64,000 nt of DNA from Rhodanobacter denitrificans (GTDB lineage: Bacteria > Pseudomonadota > Gammaproteobacteria > Xanthomonadales > Rhodanobacteraceae). Under the pieces are notes generated by a model that ran no database searches, was not told the origin of the DNA, and saw only the letters and a program-made list of their open reading frames with translations. The number at the start of each line of letters is the position of its first letter. The stretch's first letter is position 1. The DNA lies in NCBI GenBank assembly GCA_003241385.1, contig QFPO01000005.1, forward strand, positions 186,001-250,000. The letters are read 5' to 3'. Position numbers and translations under genes: made by a program. Below, one piece after another: positions 38,916 through 47,885 of the stretch.

Positions 38916-39872
38916 ATGGCCGAGTTCGACCTGATCGACCTGATCCGCAGCCGCTGCGAAATCGCGCGCAACGACGTGCGCCTGGGCATCGGCGACGATG
39001 CCGCGATCCTCGCACCGCCGCCCGGGCACGAACTCGTCGTCTGCACCGACACCCTGGTCGCCGGGGTGCATTTTCCGCTCGACACGCCGGCCGAGGCGAT
39101 CGGCTGGAAGGCGCTCGCGGTCAACCTCAGCGATCTGGCTGCGATGGGCGCGACGCCAGCCTGGGCGCTGCTGGCGCTGACGCTGCCCGAAGCCGACGTC
39201 GACTTCGTCGACCGCTTCGCGACCGGCTTCGCCGCGCTCGCCGCGCAGCATCACGTCGCCCTGGTCGGCGGCGACACCACTTCGGGATCGCTGACGATCA
39301 CGGTGACCGTGCACGGCTTCGTGCCGCCGGGCCAGGCGCTGCGCCGCGACGGCGCGCGCGTCGGCGACCAGGTCTTCGTGACCGGCACACTCGGCGATGC
39401 CGCCGCGGCCCTGGCTGCGCGCCGCCGTCACACGCCGCCGCAGCAGCGCGAGGCGCTCGACGCGCGGCTGGACCGACCCGAGCCGCGCCTGGCCTGCGGC
39501 GCCGCGCTGCGTGGCCTCGCGTCGGCCTGCATCGACGTCTCCGACGGCCTGCTCGCCGATCTGCGCCACGTCGCGGCACGCAGCGGCGTCGGCATCGAGA
39601 TCGACGCGGCCGCGCTGCCGGCCAGCGCCGCCCTGCTCGGCGCGTTCGACGGCGACGAACGGCTCGCGCTGCAGCTCGGCGGCGGTGACGACTACGAACT
39701 GGCGTTCACGGCCGCGCCGTCGCGGGCCGGCGATCTGCTGCGCGATCTGGCGCGCATCGGCTGCGGCGCCACGCGCATCGGCCGCGTCGTCGACGGCGCG
39801 GGCGTGCAGGCCTTCGACGCCGCCGGCGCCGCGATCACGCTCGCGCATGGCGGCTGGGAGCACTTCGCATGA
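38916..39872 (+). CDS. thiL: Thiamine-monophosphate kinase
   Basis: 318-residue enzyme that phosphorylates thiamine monophosphate to the active diphosphate cofactor. Magnesium/ATP-binding GIGDDAAIL (25-33), TDTLVAGVHF, WKALAVNLSDLAAMGA, LVGGDTTSG, ACIDVSDGLLADL and LGGGDDYELAF are all present. It starts 35 bases after nusB and overlaps pgpA by ATGA, so it is part of the rib-nusB transcript. Confidence 0.96.
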   Translation: MAEFDLIDLIRSRCEIARNDVRLGIGDDAAILAPPPGHELVVCTDTLVAGVHFPLDTPAEAIGWKALAVNLSDLAAMGATPAWALLALTLPEADVDFVDRFATGFAALAAQHHVALVGGDTTSGSLTITVTVHGFVPPGQALRRDGARVGDQVFVTGTLGDAAAALAARRRHTPPQQREALDARLDRPEPRLACGAALRGLASACIDVSDGLLADLRHVAARSGVGIEIDAAALPASAALLGAFDGDERLALQLGGGDDYELAFTAAPSRAGDLLRDLARIGCGATRIGRVVDGAGVQAFDAAGAAITLAHGGWEHFA

Positions 39873-40363
39873 GGTACGACGCCGCGCAGTGCCGCGCCGT
39901 GCTCGGCCATCCGGCCGGCTGGATCGCGTCCGGCTTCGGCTCGGGTTTCAGTCCGTTCGCATCGGGCACGGCCGGTTCGGCGGTCGCCGTGCTGTTGTGG
40001 CTGCCGCTGCGCGGCTGCCCGTGGCCGCTCTACCTGGCCGGTCTGCTGGTCACGTTCGCGCTCGGCGTGTGGGCTTCGCACGTCGTCGTGCGCCGGCTCG
40101 GCCTGGAGGACCCCGGCGTGATCGTCTGGGATGAGTTCGTCGGCCAGTGGATCACGCTGCTGCCGCTGCTGGCGCTGCCGCTGCACTGGGGCTGGATCGC
40201 CGCGGCATTCTTCCTGTTCCGCCTGTTCGACGTCTGGAAGCCGTGGCCGGTGTCCTGGGCCGATCGCACGGTCGAAGGCGGCCTCGGCGTCATGCTCGAC
40301 GACGTGCTGGCCGGCGTCTACGCGGCGCTCGTGCTGGCGGCTGCGCTGTACGTTCTGGGCTGA
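39869..40363 (+). CDS. pgpA: Phosphatidylglycerophosphatase A
   Basis: 164-residue inner-membrane enzyme that dephosphorylates phosphatidylglycerophosphate to phosphatidylglycerol. It has about four membrane helices and the family motifs GFGSGFSPFASGTAGS, IVWDEFVGQWI, FRLFDVWKPWPVSWAD and GGLGVMLDDVLAG with the catalytic acidic residues. Overlap with thiL (ATGA) marks it as the last gene of the series; downstream lies a 460-base gap without a recognisable terminator. Confidence 0.95.
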   Translation: MRYDAAQCRAVLGHPAGWIASGFGSGFSPFASGTAGSAVAVLLWLPLRGCPWPLYLAGLLVTFALGVWASHVVVRRLGLEDPGVIVWDEFVGQWITLLPLLALPLHWGWIAAAFFLFRLFDVWKPWPVSWADRTVEGGLGVMLDDVLAGVYAALVLAAALYVLG

Positions 40364-40823
40364 GCGGCATCCGCGTCGAACCGTCCTCGACTCCCGAGAG
40401 GGAAGCCGCCTCTCAGCGGCGCACCGCAGCGCCGCACGCGTGCTGCCGGCGCGAAGACGGCGCCACGGCATGCTTATGCCGCCGCTGCGCGGTCGATCGC
40501 AGCGCGGCGCGTGGAACGGCCCGCGCGGGGGACCCGGGCAGCTGCGACTCTGGCTTGCGCTGACTGCGTGCCCGGCCCGGCTGCGCATAGCGCGGCCGTG
40601 ACCGCTTCGGCGGCGCGGCCGAAACACGCTAGAGTGGCCCGGCTCCTGGATCCGTTCGCGATCGACGCATTCGACCGCGAACGGGTCTGCGAGAGGCGAT
40701 GTCGGCGTGAGCGCCTCGATCGCGCCGGCACGGCGCGAGCATCCGGCATCCCGATCTGCCATCCGGACTCCGAGCGCGCAACGGTCCGGTCTTCGTTCCG
40801 ATCAGACAACGGGTGGATTCGAT
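40364..40823. other. Intergenic region after pgpA, nothing recognised
   Basis: 460 bases. Several frames stay open because of the base composition, but none has a plausible start, ribosome site or familiar sequence. No terminator-like hairpin with T-run was found. Confidence 0.45.
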
Positions 40824-41294
40824 ATGAAAGCAGTACTCCTGGCCATCCTGCTCTGCGCGGGCGCGTCGTCGAGCGGCACGGCATGGGCCGCATCGTCCGC
40901 GTCCTCGACCGAACAGCAGCTGCGGCAGCTGATGAACGAGATGGTTGAGGCCGCCAATGCGCACGACACCGATCGCTTCATGGCGCTCTACGAGCGCAGT
41001 CCGACGCTGCTGCTGACGTTCGACGACCAGACCCTGGTCGGCTGGCAGGCGGTGCGCGACCAGCAACTGCAATGGTGGAACAACGGTACGTCCGACGCCG
41101 TGTACCGGCTGCGCACCGAGCCGAAGATCACGATCATCAGCCCGGACGTGGCTGCCACGGTGCAGTCGCTGGAAGTGGCAGCGACCGGACCGGACGGAAA
41201 GAAGGGCACCGTCAAGGTCGTAGCGACCTCGATCTGGAAGAAGCGGCCCGAAGGCTGGCGCATCGTGCTTGCGCACGAATCGCTGTTGAACTGA
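40824..41294 (+). CDS. Exported SnoaL/DUF4440-like protein
   Basis: 156 residues. Sec signal of about 22 residues (ending GTAWAASS). The mature part has the NTF2-like pattern: helix QQLRQLMNEMVEAANAHDTDRFMALYERSP, a strand TLLLTFDDQTLVGWQAV, and final sheet VKVVATSIWKKRPEGWRIVLAHESLL. This cone-shaped fold is used for small-molecule enzymes and binding proteins; no catalytic assignment is possible. It stands alone. GC-poor GATATGAAAG surrounds the ATG; the ribosome site is weak. Confidence 0.8.
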   Translation: MKAVLLAILLCAGASSSGTAWAASSASSTEQQLRQLMNEMVEAANAHDTDRFMALYERSPTLLLTFDDQTLVGWQAVRDQQLQWWNNGTSDAVYRLRTEPKITIISPDVAATVQSLEVAATGPDGKKGTVKVVATSIWKKRPEGWRIVLAHESLLN

Positions 41295-41333
41295 TCGGCG
41301 GACAGCCCCGCCGGACGTCTTGCGGCGGCGCGC

Positions 41334-41353
41334 CCTCGCGCGTGCGCGCGAGG
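41334..41353. repeat. Perfect 9-base inverted repeat in a convergent spacer
   Basis: CCTCGCGCG and CGCGCGAGG with a two-base loop, between the converging DUF4440-like and DUF6624-like genes. It may act as a bidirectional transcription stop, but without a T-run that is weak. Confidence 0.3.
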
Positions 41354-41482
41354 CCCAGGCGACTGCCGATCGGCGGCCCGGGAGAGCGCTCGGGCCGCAT
41401 GCGCCTAGCCGCCGTCGCTTCGGTGCGTACTTGCGCGCTCGGCGGTCGAACGGCCGACGAAAGTCGGCTGTGCGAAGTCCGC

Positions 41483-42118
41483 TCAGCGCGCAGCCGCCTT
41501 CGCGCCGCGCAGTTGCTCGCCGAGCTGGCGCGCCCGCGCATCGGCCTGGGCCTCGAGCTCGGCCAGCGGCGCGATACCGGCCGCTGTGCGTGCGGCGTCG
41601 TCGACCGCGCCTTCGGCGACGTCGAGCCGGCACACCGGCGGATCGGCGCGTGCGTCGCAGACCGGCTGGGTGCCGTACCACTGCGGCTGGCGATGCGCGA
41701 GCAGCCAGCGATCGGTCGCGGCCGCGGCCAGCCAGCGCAGGTCGCGATCGTCCGGCGCCAGCGCGCTGCCCATCGTCGCCAGCGCGTGCGCGAGCGCGTA
41801 GTCGTCGGCCGCCTGGCCGTGCTGCATCACCGTCGCCGCGTGGCGATAGTCGGCCGCGCTGCGCAGGCGTCCGTCGCGCAGCGCGTCCATCACGACGCGG
41901 CGGCGCGCCGCATCGGCCGTGGCCAGACGCTCGGCGAAGCTGCGCAGCGCGTCCTTCGAGGTCTGCTTGGCGAGATCGGCGCGTTCGCGCTGGTCGGCCG
42001 CATAGGCGGCGGCCACCTGCGGATCGTCGGCCGGCGCAGCGGGCGCAGCGGCGTGCAGCGGCACGGAGAACAGCGCAGGCAGCGCCAGGCACAGCGAGAA
42101 CAGCAGCGATCGCGACAT
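41483..42118 (-). CDS. Exported DUF6624-like protein
   Basis: 211 residues. Sec signal (about 1-24, LCLALPALFSVPLHA). The mature part fits the DUF6624 pattern: RRRVVMDALRDGRLRSAADY, ATVMQHGQAADDYALAHALA, WLAAAATDRWLLAHRQPQWYGTQ. The function of the domain is unknown. Two cysteines (PVCDARADPPVCRL) may form a disulfide. The ATG at 42118 was picked because it begins the signal peptide; the frame is open further upstream. It stands alone, with 351 bases before the FAD oxidase gene. Confidence 0.72.
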   Translation of the reverse strand: MSRSLLFSLCLALPALFSVPLHAAAPAAPADDPQVAAAYAADQRERADLAKQTSKDALRSFAERLATADAARRRVVMDALRDGRLRSAADYRHAATVMQHGQAADDYALAHALATMGSALAPDDRDLRWLAAAATDRWLLAHRQPQWYGTQPVCDARADPPVCRLDVAEGAVDDAARTAAGIAPLAELEAQADARARQLGEQLRGAKAAAR

Positions 42119-42469
42119 CGGCGAGATTCCATCGGGGAGCAGGGACGCCGCGCGTTGCGCGGCGACCTGATCAGATGCTCGAACGGGCCGTAGGGTCGCG
42201 TCGACATCGGCAGAATGTGCCAGGCGATGCGGTGACTGCCGGGTCGGCGACGGTACGACGCGCGTCGCTACGATCGGACATGCAGTCCTGTGTCGCCGAC
42301 GATGCGCGGCGCCGCTGCCAGCGTCGCGGTGCCGCCACTCCATGCACGGACGAGGACCGAATCGATCGCCCAGGACCGTCGCGCGATCGCGACGCTGTGC
42401 AACGGCCGGATCGGCGTGTAAGGCTCGTCGAGCCCGCGCTGCGCGCTGCCGGGCTCGTTCGGGGCGCGC
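42119..42469. other. Intergenic region between FAD oxidase and DUF6624 genes
   Basis: 351 bases, no gene, terminator or clear promoter recognised. It should hold the promoter of the DUF6624-like gene. Confidence 0.4.
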
Positions 42470-43849
42470 TCAGTCCGGCAGCAGCTTGCCCGGGTTGAGC
42501 AGGCCGTCCGGGTCGAACTGCTCCTTGATCCGCCGCATCAGCGCGATCGCGGTCGGATCGAGTGCGCGGCGCATGAACGGCCGCTTGGCCAGCCCGATGC
42601 CATGTTCGCCCGACAGCGTGCCGTCGAGCGCGAGCACCAGATCGAACACCGCCGACAGACAGGTCGGCGCGTTCGCGGCCTGGGCCGGATCGTCCGGATG
42701 GTAGAGCAGGTTGACGTGGACGTTGCCGTTGCCGGCATGGCCGAAGTTGACGATCGGGATGCCGAAGCGCGCGGCGATCGCCTTGAGGCCGGCGACCAGC
42801 TCGGGCAGACGGCTGACCGGCACGACGACGTCCTCGTTGATCTTCTTCGGCGCGATCGAGCGCAGGCTCGGACTGAGTGCCTTGCGCGCGGCCCAGATCG
42901 TCTCGACTTCGCGCGGATCGGTCGCGGCGGCCAGCTCGATCAGGCCCTCGCCGCGCGCGGCGGCCGACAGCGCCTCGGCGGCCGCCGGCAGCGCGTCGGG
43001 CTGGCCGTCGACCTCGACGATCAGCATCGCGCCGGCCAGCGGAATCGCCTCGCCGCCGTGCAGACGCGCCAGCCGCAGCGCCTCGTCGTCCATGAACTCC
43101 AGCGCGCACGGCGTGACCGGCTGCGCCATGATCCGCGCGACCGCGGCCGCGGCCGATTCGATGTCACGGTAGGTCGCGCGCAGCGTCGCCTTGGCCGTGG
43201 CCAGCGGCACCAGCTTCAGCGTCGCCTCGGTGACCAGGGCCAGCGTGCCCTCCGAGCCGACCATCAGCCGTGCCAGGTCGTAGCCGGTCGCCGCCTTGCT
43301 GGTCGCCTTGCCGAAGCGGAAATCCTCGCCGGTGCCGGTCACCGCGCGTACCGCCAGCACGTTGTCGCGCGTCGCGCCGTACTTGACCGCGCGCGGGCCG
43401 CCGGCATTGCAGGCGATGTTGCCGCCGACCGTGCAGGTGGTCGCGGATGCCGGATCGGGCGGCCAGAAGAAACCGTGCGCGGCGACTGCGGCCTGCAGAT
43501 CGGCATTGATCACGCCGGGCTCGACGACTGCGACGCGGTTGTCGGTGTCGATCAGGAGGATGCGGTTCATCCGCTCGAAGCCGACCACGACGCCGCCGCC
43601 GAGCGGCACCGCCGCGCCGGTCGTGCCGGTGCCGCGGCCGCGCGCGTAGATCGGCAGCCGGTGCGCCCGGCAGAGCCGGACCAGGGCCGTCACCTGCTCG
43701 TGACGGTCCGGGAACACGACCGCATCGGGCAGCGCCTCGCGTTTGGAATCGTCGCGGCCGTACGGCGCGCAGTCGGCCGGATCGGTCAGCACGGCGTCGG
43801 CGGGAAAGAGCGCCCGGAGGGCGTCGAGAGCGGCGGCGGTCAGCGGCAT
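42470..43849 (-). CDS. FAD-linked oxidase, D-lactate/glycolate dehydrogenase (GlcD/DLD) type
   Basis: 459 residues, flavoprotein of the VAO family oxidising a D-2-hydroxy acid such as D-lactate. FAD-binding domain: GRGTGTTGAAVPLGGGVVV, VEPGVINADL, TVGGNIACNAGGPRAVKYG, LMVGSEGTLALVTEATL. C-terminal substrate domain: INEDVVVPVSRLP, NFGHAGNGNVHVNLL, SGEHGIGLAKR, FDPDGLLNPGKLLP. No Fe-S domain, so it is the single-subunit form. The ATG at 43849 is preferred over a TTG six codons upstream. It begins 34 bases after dolP and may share its transcript. Confidence 0.9.
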   Translation of the reverse strand: MPLTAAALDALRALFPADAVLTDPADCAPYGRDDSKREALPDAVVFPDRHEQVTALVRLCRAHRLPIYARGRGTGTTGAAVPLGGGVVVGFERMNRILLIDTDNRVAVVEPGVINADLQAAVAAHGFFWPPDPASATTCTVGGNIACNAGGPRAVKYGATRDNVLAVRAVTGTGEDFRFGKATSKAATGYDLARLMVGSEGTLALVTEATLKLVPLATAKATLRATYRDIESAAAAVARIMAQPVTPCALEFMDDEALRLARLHGGEAIPLAGAMLIVEVDGQPDALPAAAEALSAAARGEGLIELAAATDPREVETIWAARKALSPSLRSIAPKKINEDVVVPVSRLPELVAGLKAIAARFGIPIVNFGHAGNGNVHVNLLYHPDDPAQAANAPTCLSAVFDLVLALDGTLSGEHGIGLAKRPFMRRALDPTAIALMRRIKEQFDPDGLLNPGKLLPD

Positions 43850-43883
43850 GGCGGTCGTGTTCGGCAAAGGCGCACGCGGCGCT

Positions 43884-44474
43884 TCAATCGCGGTACTCGA
43901 AGACCTTGACGACGCGCTCGACGCCGGCGACGTTGCGCGCGATGCCGGAGACGGCCTCGTCCTCCTCCTCGTCGACCAGGCCCATCAGATAGACCGTGCG
44001 ATGCGCGGTCGTCACGTTGATGCGGCTCGGATCGAAGCCGGGCAGGCTGGTCAGGTCGAGCAGGGCGGTCTTGACGTGGGCGGTGATCGTGTTGTCGCGG
44101 CGCCGCGACCAGAAGCCTTCCGGCTCGCGCACCTCGATCTCGTTGACGAGCCGGCGCACGCCGTCGAAGCCGGCGACGATGCCTTCGGCACGACGCTTGA
44201 GCTCCTCGGTGCGCACCTCGCCGACCAGCAGCATCACGCCGTTGTAGACGACGATCGAGACGTTGTTGCGCAGCGCGAGCTCCTTGTCCTTGTTGAGGTC
44301 GTCGTAGGCCGACAGCTGGATGTTGCGGTCGACGAACACGGTGCGCGTGCTGCGCCGGTCGTGTGCGGCGCCGGCGCCGGCCGCCGCGCCGCCGACCAGG
44401 ACCGCCGCGCAGCCGGACAGGGTCGGCGCGGCGAGCACGAGCGCGGCGAGCAGGAGGGCGGATGCTGTCTTCAT
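43884..44474 (-). CDS. dolP: Outer-membrane BON-domain lipoprotein DolP (YraP)
   Basis: 196-residue lipoprotein with lipobox TLSGC (Cys22) and two BON domains: DLNKDKELALRNNVSIVVYN with VEVR-type second strand near 60-120, and DNTITAHVKTALLDLTSLPG with VYLMGLVDEEEDEAVSGIAR near 130-185. DolP supports outer-membrane integrity and assembly in E. coli. The gene lies 13 bases after yraN and in the lpoA-yraN-dolP order of E. coli (without diaA), which supports the name. GAGAGG lies before the ATG. Confidence 0.9.
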   Translation of the reverse strand: MKTASALLLAALVLAAPTLSGCAAVLVGGAAAGAGAAHDRRSTRTVFVDRNIQLSAYDDLNKDKELALRNNVSIVVYNGVMLLVGEVRTEELKRRAEGIVAGFDGVRRLVNEIEVREPEGFWSRRRDNTITAHVKTALLDLTSLPGFDPSRINVTTAHRTVYLMGLVDEEEDEAVSGIARNVAGVERVVKVFEYRD

Positions 44475-44487
44475 GAAGAAAAACCTC

Positions 44488-44844
44488 TCAGAAGCTGTCG
44501 AAGGCGTCGCGCCGCCAGTCGACGTCGCGGGCGTTGCCGCCGAGCGAGACCACGTCGAAGCGGCACGGCTGGCGCGCCAGCGCCGGATGCGCGGCGAGGA
44601 ACAGGCCGGCGGCGCGGACCAGTTTCGCACGCTTGGCCGGGCCGACCGACTCGGCGCCGCTGCCGGCCTCGTCGCGCTTGCGATAGCGCACCTCGACGAA
44701 GACCACGGTCGCGCCGTCGCGCATGACCAGATCCAGCTCGCCCTGCCGATAGGTCACGTTGCGCGCGACCAGCTGCAGTCCGGCCCGTTGCAGATGCGCC
44801 AGCGCCAGCGCTTCGTAGCGCGCGCCGGCCGCGCGCGTGTTCAT
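44488..44844 (-). CDS. yraN: UPF0102 family protein YraN
   Basis: 118-residue endonuclease-like protein of unknown role. Motifs are GARYEALALAHLQRAGLQL, QGELDLVMRDGATVVFVEVRYR (the Glu-Asp...Glu-x-Lys/Arg nuclease-like core) and AKRAKLVRAAGLFLAAHP. The ATG overlaps the lpoA stop (ATGA), giving translational coupling; dolP follows 13 bases later. Confidence 0.93.
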   Translation of the reverse strand: MNTRAAGARYEALALAHLQRAGLQLVARNVTYRQGELDLVMRDGATVVFVEVRYRKRDEAGSGAESVGPAKRAKLVRAAGLFLAAHPALARQPCRFDVVSLGGNARDVDWRRDAFDSF

Positions 44845-46634
44845 TGCACCGCGGGCGCGGCCGGCACGCTGCTGAGCACGCCCTGCGCCGGCCGCGCGAT
44901 GCCGTTCTCGAACCGCATCCAGCCGAGTCGGCGGTGGATCCGGCCGAAGCTGTCGGCGGTCAGCTGGCCGGTCGCGCCGTCGATGTACTGATCCGAGTGC
45001 TGCAGCATCCAGCCCAGGTACGGCAGCAGGGCGTAGGCGTCCATGCCGAATGCGAACAGCCGCGCGCCGACGCCGTTGGCGCTGGCGATCTGGTTGGAGA
45101 TGTTGCCGCGATCGGGCCGGCCCGGCACCGGCGAGGACAGCCACGGCGCGTCGCAGAACTCGACCTGGTTGAGGTCGCGGTCGAAACCGGAGTTCGGGTC
45201 GCCCGAGTAGATATGCGAAGTGCCGAACACCGGCGCGGTCACGCCGGCGATCTGCAGCTGCGGTACCAGCAGGCGCGCCTGCTGCGGACGCATGCTGATG
45301 AAAACGCCGCCGTCCGGCGCGGGCGCCAGTTGCGCCGTGGCCTGCGTGATCGCGTTGCGGTAGTTGACCTCGTTGTCGAGCAGGCGCGCCTCGCCGACGA
45401 TGCGGCCGCCGGTCGCCTCGAACTGCGTGCGGAACGCCAGTGCGGCGCGCTCGGCCCAGTCGGTCTTGGCGGCGATCACCGCGGCGCTGGTGATGCCGCG
45501 CTCGATCATGCGCTGCGCGGCCTGCGCGCCCTCGGCATCCGGCAGCAGGCCGAACTCGGCGTTGCCTGGCGGCGGCACCTCGCCGCTGTCGGGATGGTTC
45601 AACGCCAGCACGCGCGCTGGCAGCGGCTGGCGGAACAGCTCGCCGACCGACTCGCGCTGCAGCGGGCCGACCACGTGGTCGGCGCCGTCGGCGACCGCCT
45701 TCTGATACGCCGCGACCGCGTCCGCCGGCGTGTCGCCCGAATCGTAGACGCGGATCGACGGCCGCTGCTCGGACGCATCGGCGAAGTAGGCCGTGAAGAA
45801 GCCGTCGCGGATCGACTGCGCGACGCCGCCGAGCGGACCCGACACCGGCAGCAGCAGCGCGACCTGGCGCAGCGGCCGGTAGCCTTCGGCGTGCAGCGCG
45901 CCGCTGTCGTCGGGCTGCAGCGTGCCGACCGGGCGGTTCGCCTGCGGCAGCTGGCGCGGCAGCATCGAGCCGCGGCGGCGCAGGGCCTGCTCGATCCACG
46001 GCAGCAGCGGATCGTCCGACTGCAGGGCCTCGGCGCGCGCGATCAGCGCATCGGGTTCCAGCGCAGACAGCGTCTCGATGATCTCGGCACGGTTGTGGTC
46101 GCGGTCGGCGCCGGACAGGCGCGGATCGATCGCCGCGCGCGTGCGCGCCGCCGCGAAGCGGTCGCCGGCCACGGTCTGCGCGCGTGCGCGCAGCTCGTAG
46201 ACGCGCAGCTGCAGCGCCTCGGACGCGTCGATGCCGTCGGTCCGGTTCAGCAGGTCCAATGCATGCGCGGCATCGCCGCGCGCGAGCGCGATCTCCGCGT
46301 CGAGCAGGTCCAGCCGCAATGGCTCGTCGCCGCCGAGGCGCCGCCGCCGCACATCGGCGATCGCCTGGGCCGCCGCGTCGAGCCGGCCGGCGTCGCGCAG
46401 CACCTCGGCCGCCCGCAGCCGGTAATGCGCCGCGGCATCGGCACGACTCTGCTCGGCGAGGTTCAGAAACAGGTTCGCCGACTCGTCGAGCTGGCCGTCG
46501 CGATACAGCTGCTCGGCCCGGTCGGCCAGGCTCGCGTCGGCCGGGCGGCCGGTCGGCAGTGTGGAACAGGCGCTCGCCAGGACCGCCAGCAGGGCGGCGA
46601 GAACGGCGGGACGGAGACGGCGGAAAACGGACAT
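44841..46634 (-). CDS. lpoA: Penicillin-binding protein activator LpoA (LppC family)
   Basis: 597-residue outer-membrane lipoprotein that stimulates PBP1A peptidoglycan synthesis. The signal ends VLASAC (Cys23; Ala at -3 is unusual but tolerated). The N-terminal domain (about 30-250) is helical TPR-like (AEQLYRDGQLDESANLFLNLAEQ); the C-terminal domain is periplasmic-binding-protein-like (VALLLPVSGPLGGVAQSIRDGF, HVVGPLQRESVGEL, PVFGTSHIYSGDPNS). The start at 46634 is that of the signal peptide; 12 upstream codons are ignored. A -10-like TATGAT lies 32 bases upstream. Divergent from rsmI, as in E. coli. Confidence 0.93.
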   Translation of the reverse strand: MSVFRRLRPAVLAALLAVLASACSTLPTGRPADASLADRAEQLYRDGQLDESANLFLNLAEQSRADAAAHYRLRAAEVLRDAGRLDAAAQAIADVRRRRLGGDEPLRLDLLDAEIALARGDAAHALDLLNRTDGIDASEALQLRVYELRARAQTVAGDRFAAARTRAAIDPRLSGADRDHNRAEIIETLSALEPDALIARAEALQSDDPLLPWIEQALRRRGSMLPRQLPQANRPVGTLQPDDSGALHAEGYRPLRQVALLLPVSGPLGGVAQSIRDGFFTAYFADASEQRPSIRVYDSGDTPADAVAAYQKAVADGADHVVGPLQRESVGELFRQPLPARVLALNHPDSGEVPPPGNAEFGLLPDAEGAQAAQRMIERGITSAAVIAAKTDWAERAALAFRTQFEATGGRIVGEARLLDNEVNYRNAITQATAQLAPAPDGGVFISMRPQQARLLVPQLQIAGVTAPVFGTSHIYSGDPNSGFDRDLNQVEFCDAPWLSSPVPGRPDRGNISNQIASANGVGARLFAFGMDAYALLPYLGWMLQHSDQYIDGATGQLTADSFGRIHRRLGWMRFENGIARPAQGVLSSVPAAPAVQ

Positions 46635-46665
46635 GGGCACCGCAGGCGGCCGGCAGAAGATCGCG

Positions 46666-46671
46666 ATCATA
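46666..46671 (-). promoter_or_regulatory. Candidate -10 element of lpoA
   Basis: TATGAT on the minus strand in CTGCTATGATCGCG, 32 bases before the lpoA ATG. It probably drives lpoA-yraN-dolP. Confidence 0.5.
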
Positions 46672-46820
46672 GCAGGGCCGTCCGGCCCGCTCCGGGCGGC
46701 GCGCTGCGGCGCGCGATCGGCGCAGGATTACTGCGCTCGGCCGCGTCGCGCCGAGAGGACGTTCGGTGTCCGACACGCGTCCGCTTCGACGCCGCACCCG
46801 ATCGGCAGCCGCGCTGCCGC

Positions 46821-46826
46821 TACACT
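46821..46826 (+). promoter_or_regulatory. Candidate -10 element of rsmI
   Basis: TACACT, 31 bases before the rsmI ATG in the 222-base divergent gap with lpoA; the same hexamer precedes the pyrD leader. Confidence 0.4.
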
Positions 46827-46856
46827 TGCAGGTCCCCTCGACGCGGCGAGCCGCCC

Positions 46857-47699
46857 ATGACCCATCGACCCGGCCAGCTGTGGGTGGTCGCCACGCCGAT
46901 CGGCCACCTCGACGACCTCACGCTGCGCGCGGCCGAGGTGCTGCGTCGCGTCGCCGTGATCGCGGCCGAGGACACGCGGCACAGCGCACCGCTGCTCGCG
47001 CGCATCGGCAGCAGCGCCGCCACCGTCGCCCTGCACGAACACAACGAGCGTGAGCAGTGCGAGCGCCTGGTCGAGCGCATGCAGGCCGGTGCGGACGTCG
47101 CGCTGATCAGCGATGCCGGCACGCCGCTGATCAGCGATCCGGGCTTCCGCCTGGTGCGCGCCGCGCGCGCCGCCGGCCTCGTCGTCTCGCCGGTACCGGG
47201 TGCCTGCGCCGCGATCGCGGCCCTGTCGGTGGCCGGACTGCCGAGCGACCGCTTCGTGTTCGAGGGCTTCCTGCCGCCGAAGTCCTCGGCACGGCGCGAA
47301 CGCCTGCAGGCGCTGGTCGCCGAACCGCGCACGCTGATCTTCTACGAGTCGAGCCATCGCATCGACGAGTCGATCGCCGATCTCGCCGCGGTGTTCGGGC
47401 CGGCCCGCGAAGGGGTCATCGCGCGCGAACTGACCAAGCGCTTCGAGACGATCCTCGCCGCGCCGCTCGGCGAGCTCGCCGCACGCGTCGCGACCGACGC
47501 CGACCAGCGCCGCGGCGAGTTCGTCGTGCTGGTGGCCGGCGCGCAGGACGAACAGGCCGACGCCGTGCTCGCCGAAGGTCGCCGCGTGTTCGCGCTGCTG
47601 AGTTCCGAATTGCCGCCGGCGCGCGCCGCCAAGCTCGCCGCCGCGATCACCGGCGCTCCGCGCAAGTCGCTGTATGCACCGGGTGGCGACGCGGGCTAG
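46857..47699 (+). CDS. rsmI: 16S rRNA (cytidine-1402-2'-O)-methyltransferase RsmI
   Basis: 280-residue SAM-dependent enzyme that methylates the ribose of C1402 in the ribosomal decoding centre. Tetrapyrrole-methylase fold with VVATPIGHLDDLTLRA, IAAEDTRHSAPLL, LISDAGTPLISDPGF, PVPGACAAIAAL, FEGFLPPKSSARRERL and REGVIARELTKRFE. The ATG follows a GC-rich leader without a strong ribosome site but agrees with the family N-terminus. It is transcribed away from lpoA. A C-rich-loop sRNA candidate follows 195 bases downstream. Confidence 0.96.
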   Translation: MTHRPGQLWVVATPIGHLDDLTLRAAEVLRRVAVIAAEDTRHSAPLLARIGSSAATVALHEHNEREQCERLVERMQAGADVALISDAGTPLISDPGFRLVRAARAAGLVVSPVPGACAAIAALSVAGLPSDRFVFEGFLPPKSSARRERLQALVAEPRTLIFYESSHRIDESIADLAAVFGPAREGVIARELTKRFETILAAPLGELAARVATDADQRRGEFVVLVAGAQDEQADAVLAEGRRVFALLSSELPPARAAKLAAAITGAPRKSLYAPGGDAG

Positions 47700-47801
47700 T
47701 GGCCCGCGTGGCGCTTCTACGCCGGCTTTCTTGCGGCTGCGCGACGTATGGCCGTCCATATCGCTGCAGCACGAACGTCACGGAACCGTCGTCAAATCAT
47801 C

Positions 47802-47874
47802 GGTTTGGCCGTCCAAACTGGTCAAAGAACGAAAATTTTCGTATCGTATCCGGCCCGGTGTCCGGTTTGGACAC
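47802..47874. promoter_or_regulatory. Cluster of inverted repeats upstream of the sRNA promoter
   Basis: In a locally AT-rich stretch: GTTTGG (47803-47808) and CCAAAC (47813-47818) with a 4-base spacer; the palindrome GAAAATTTTC (47831-47840); and GTGTCC (47858-47863) with GGACAC (47869-47874). GTTTGG recurs at 47865-47870. The array ends 12 bases before the -10 of the sRNA and could bind a regulator. Confidence 0.4.
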
Positions 47875-47885
47875 GGTGCTGCGTC

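Noticed and set aside
40164..40820. A small gene or pseudogene in the gap after pgpA
   Set aside because: Open frames are compositional; none has a start with a ribosome site or a recognisable remnant.
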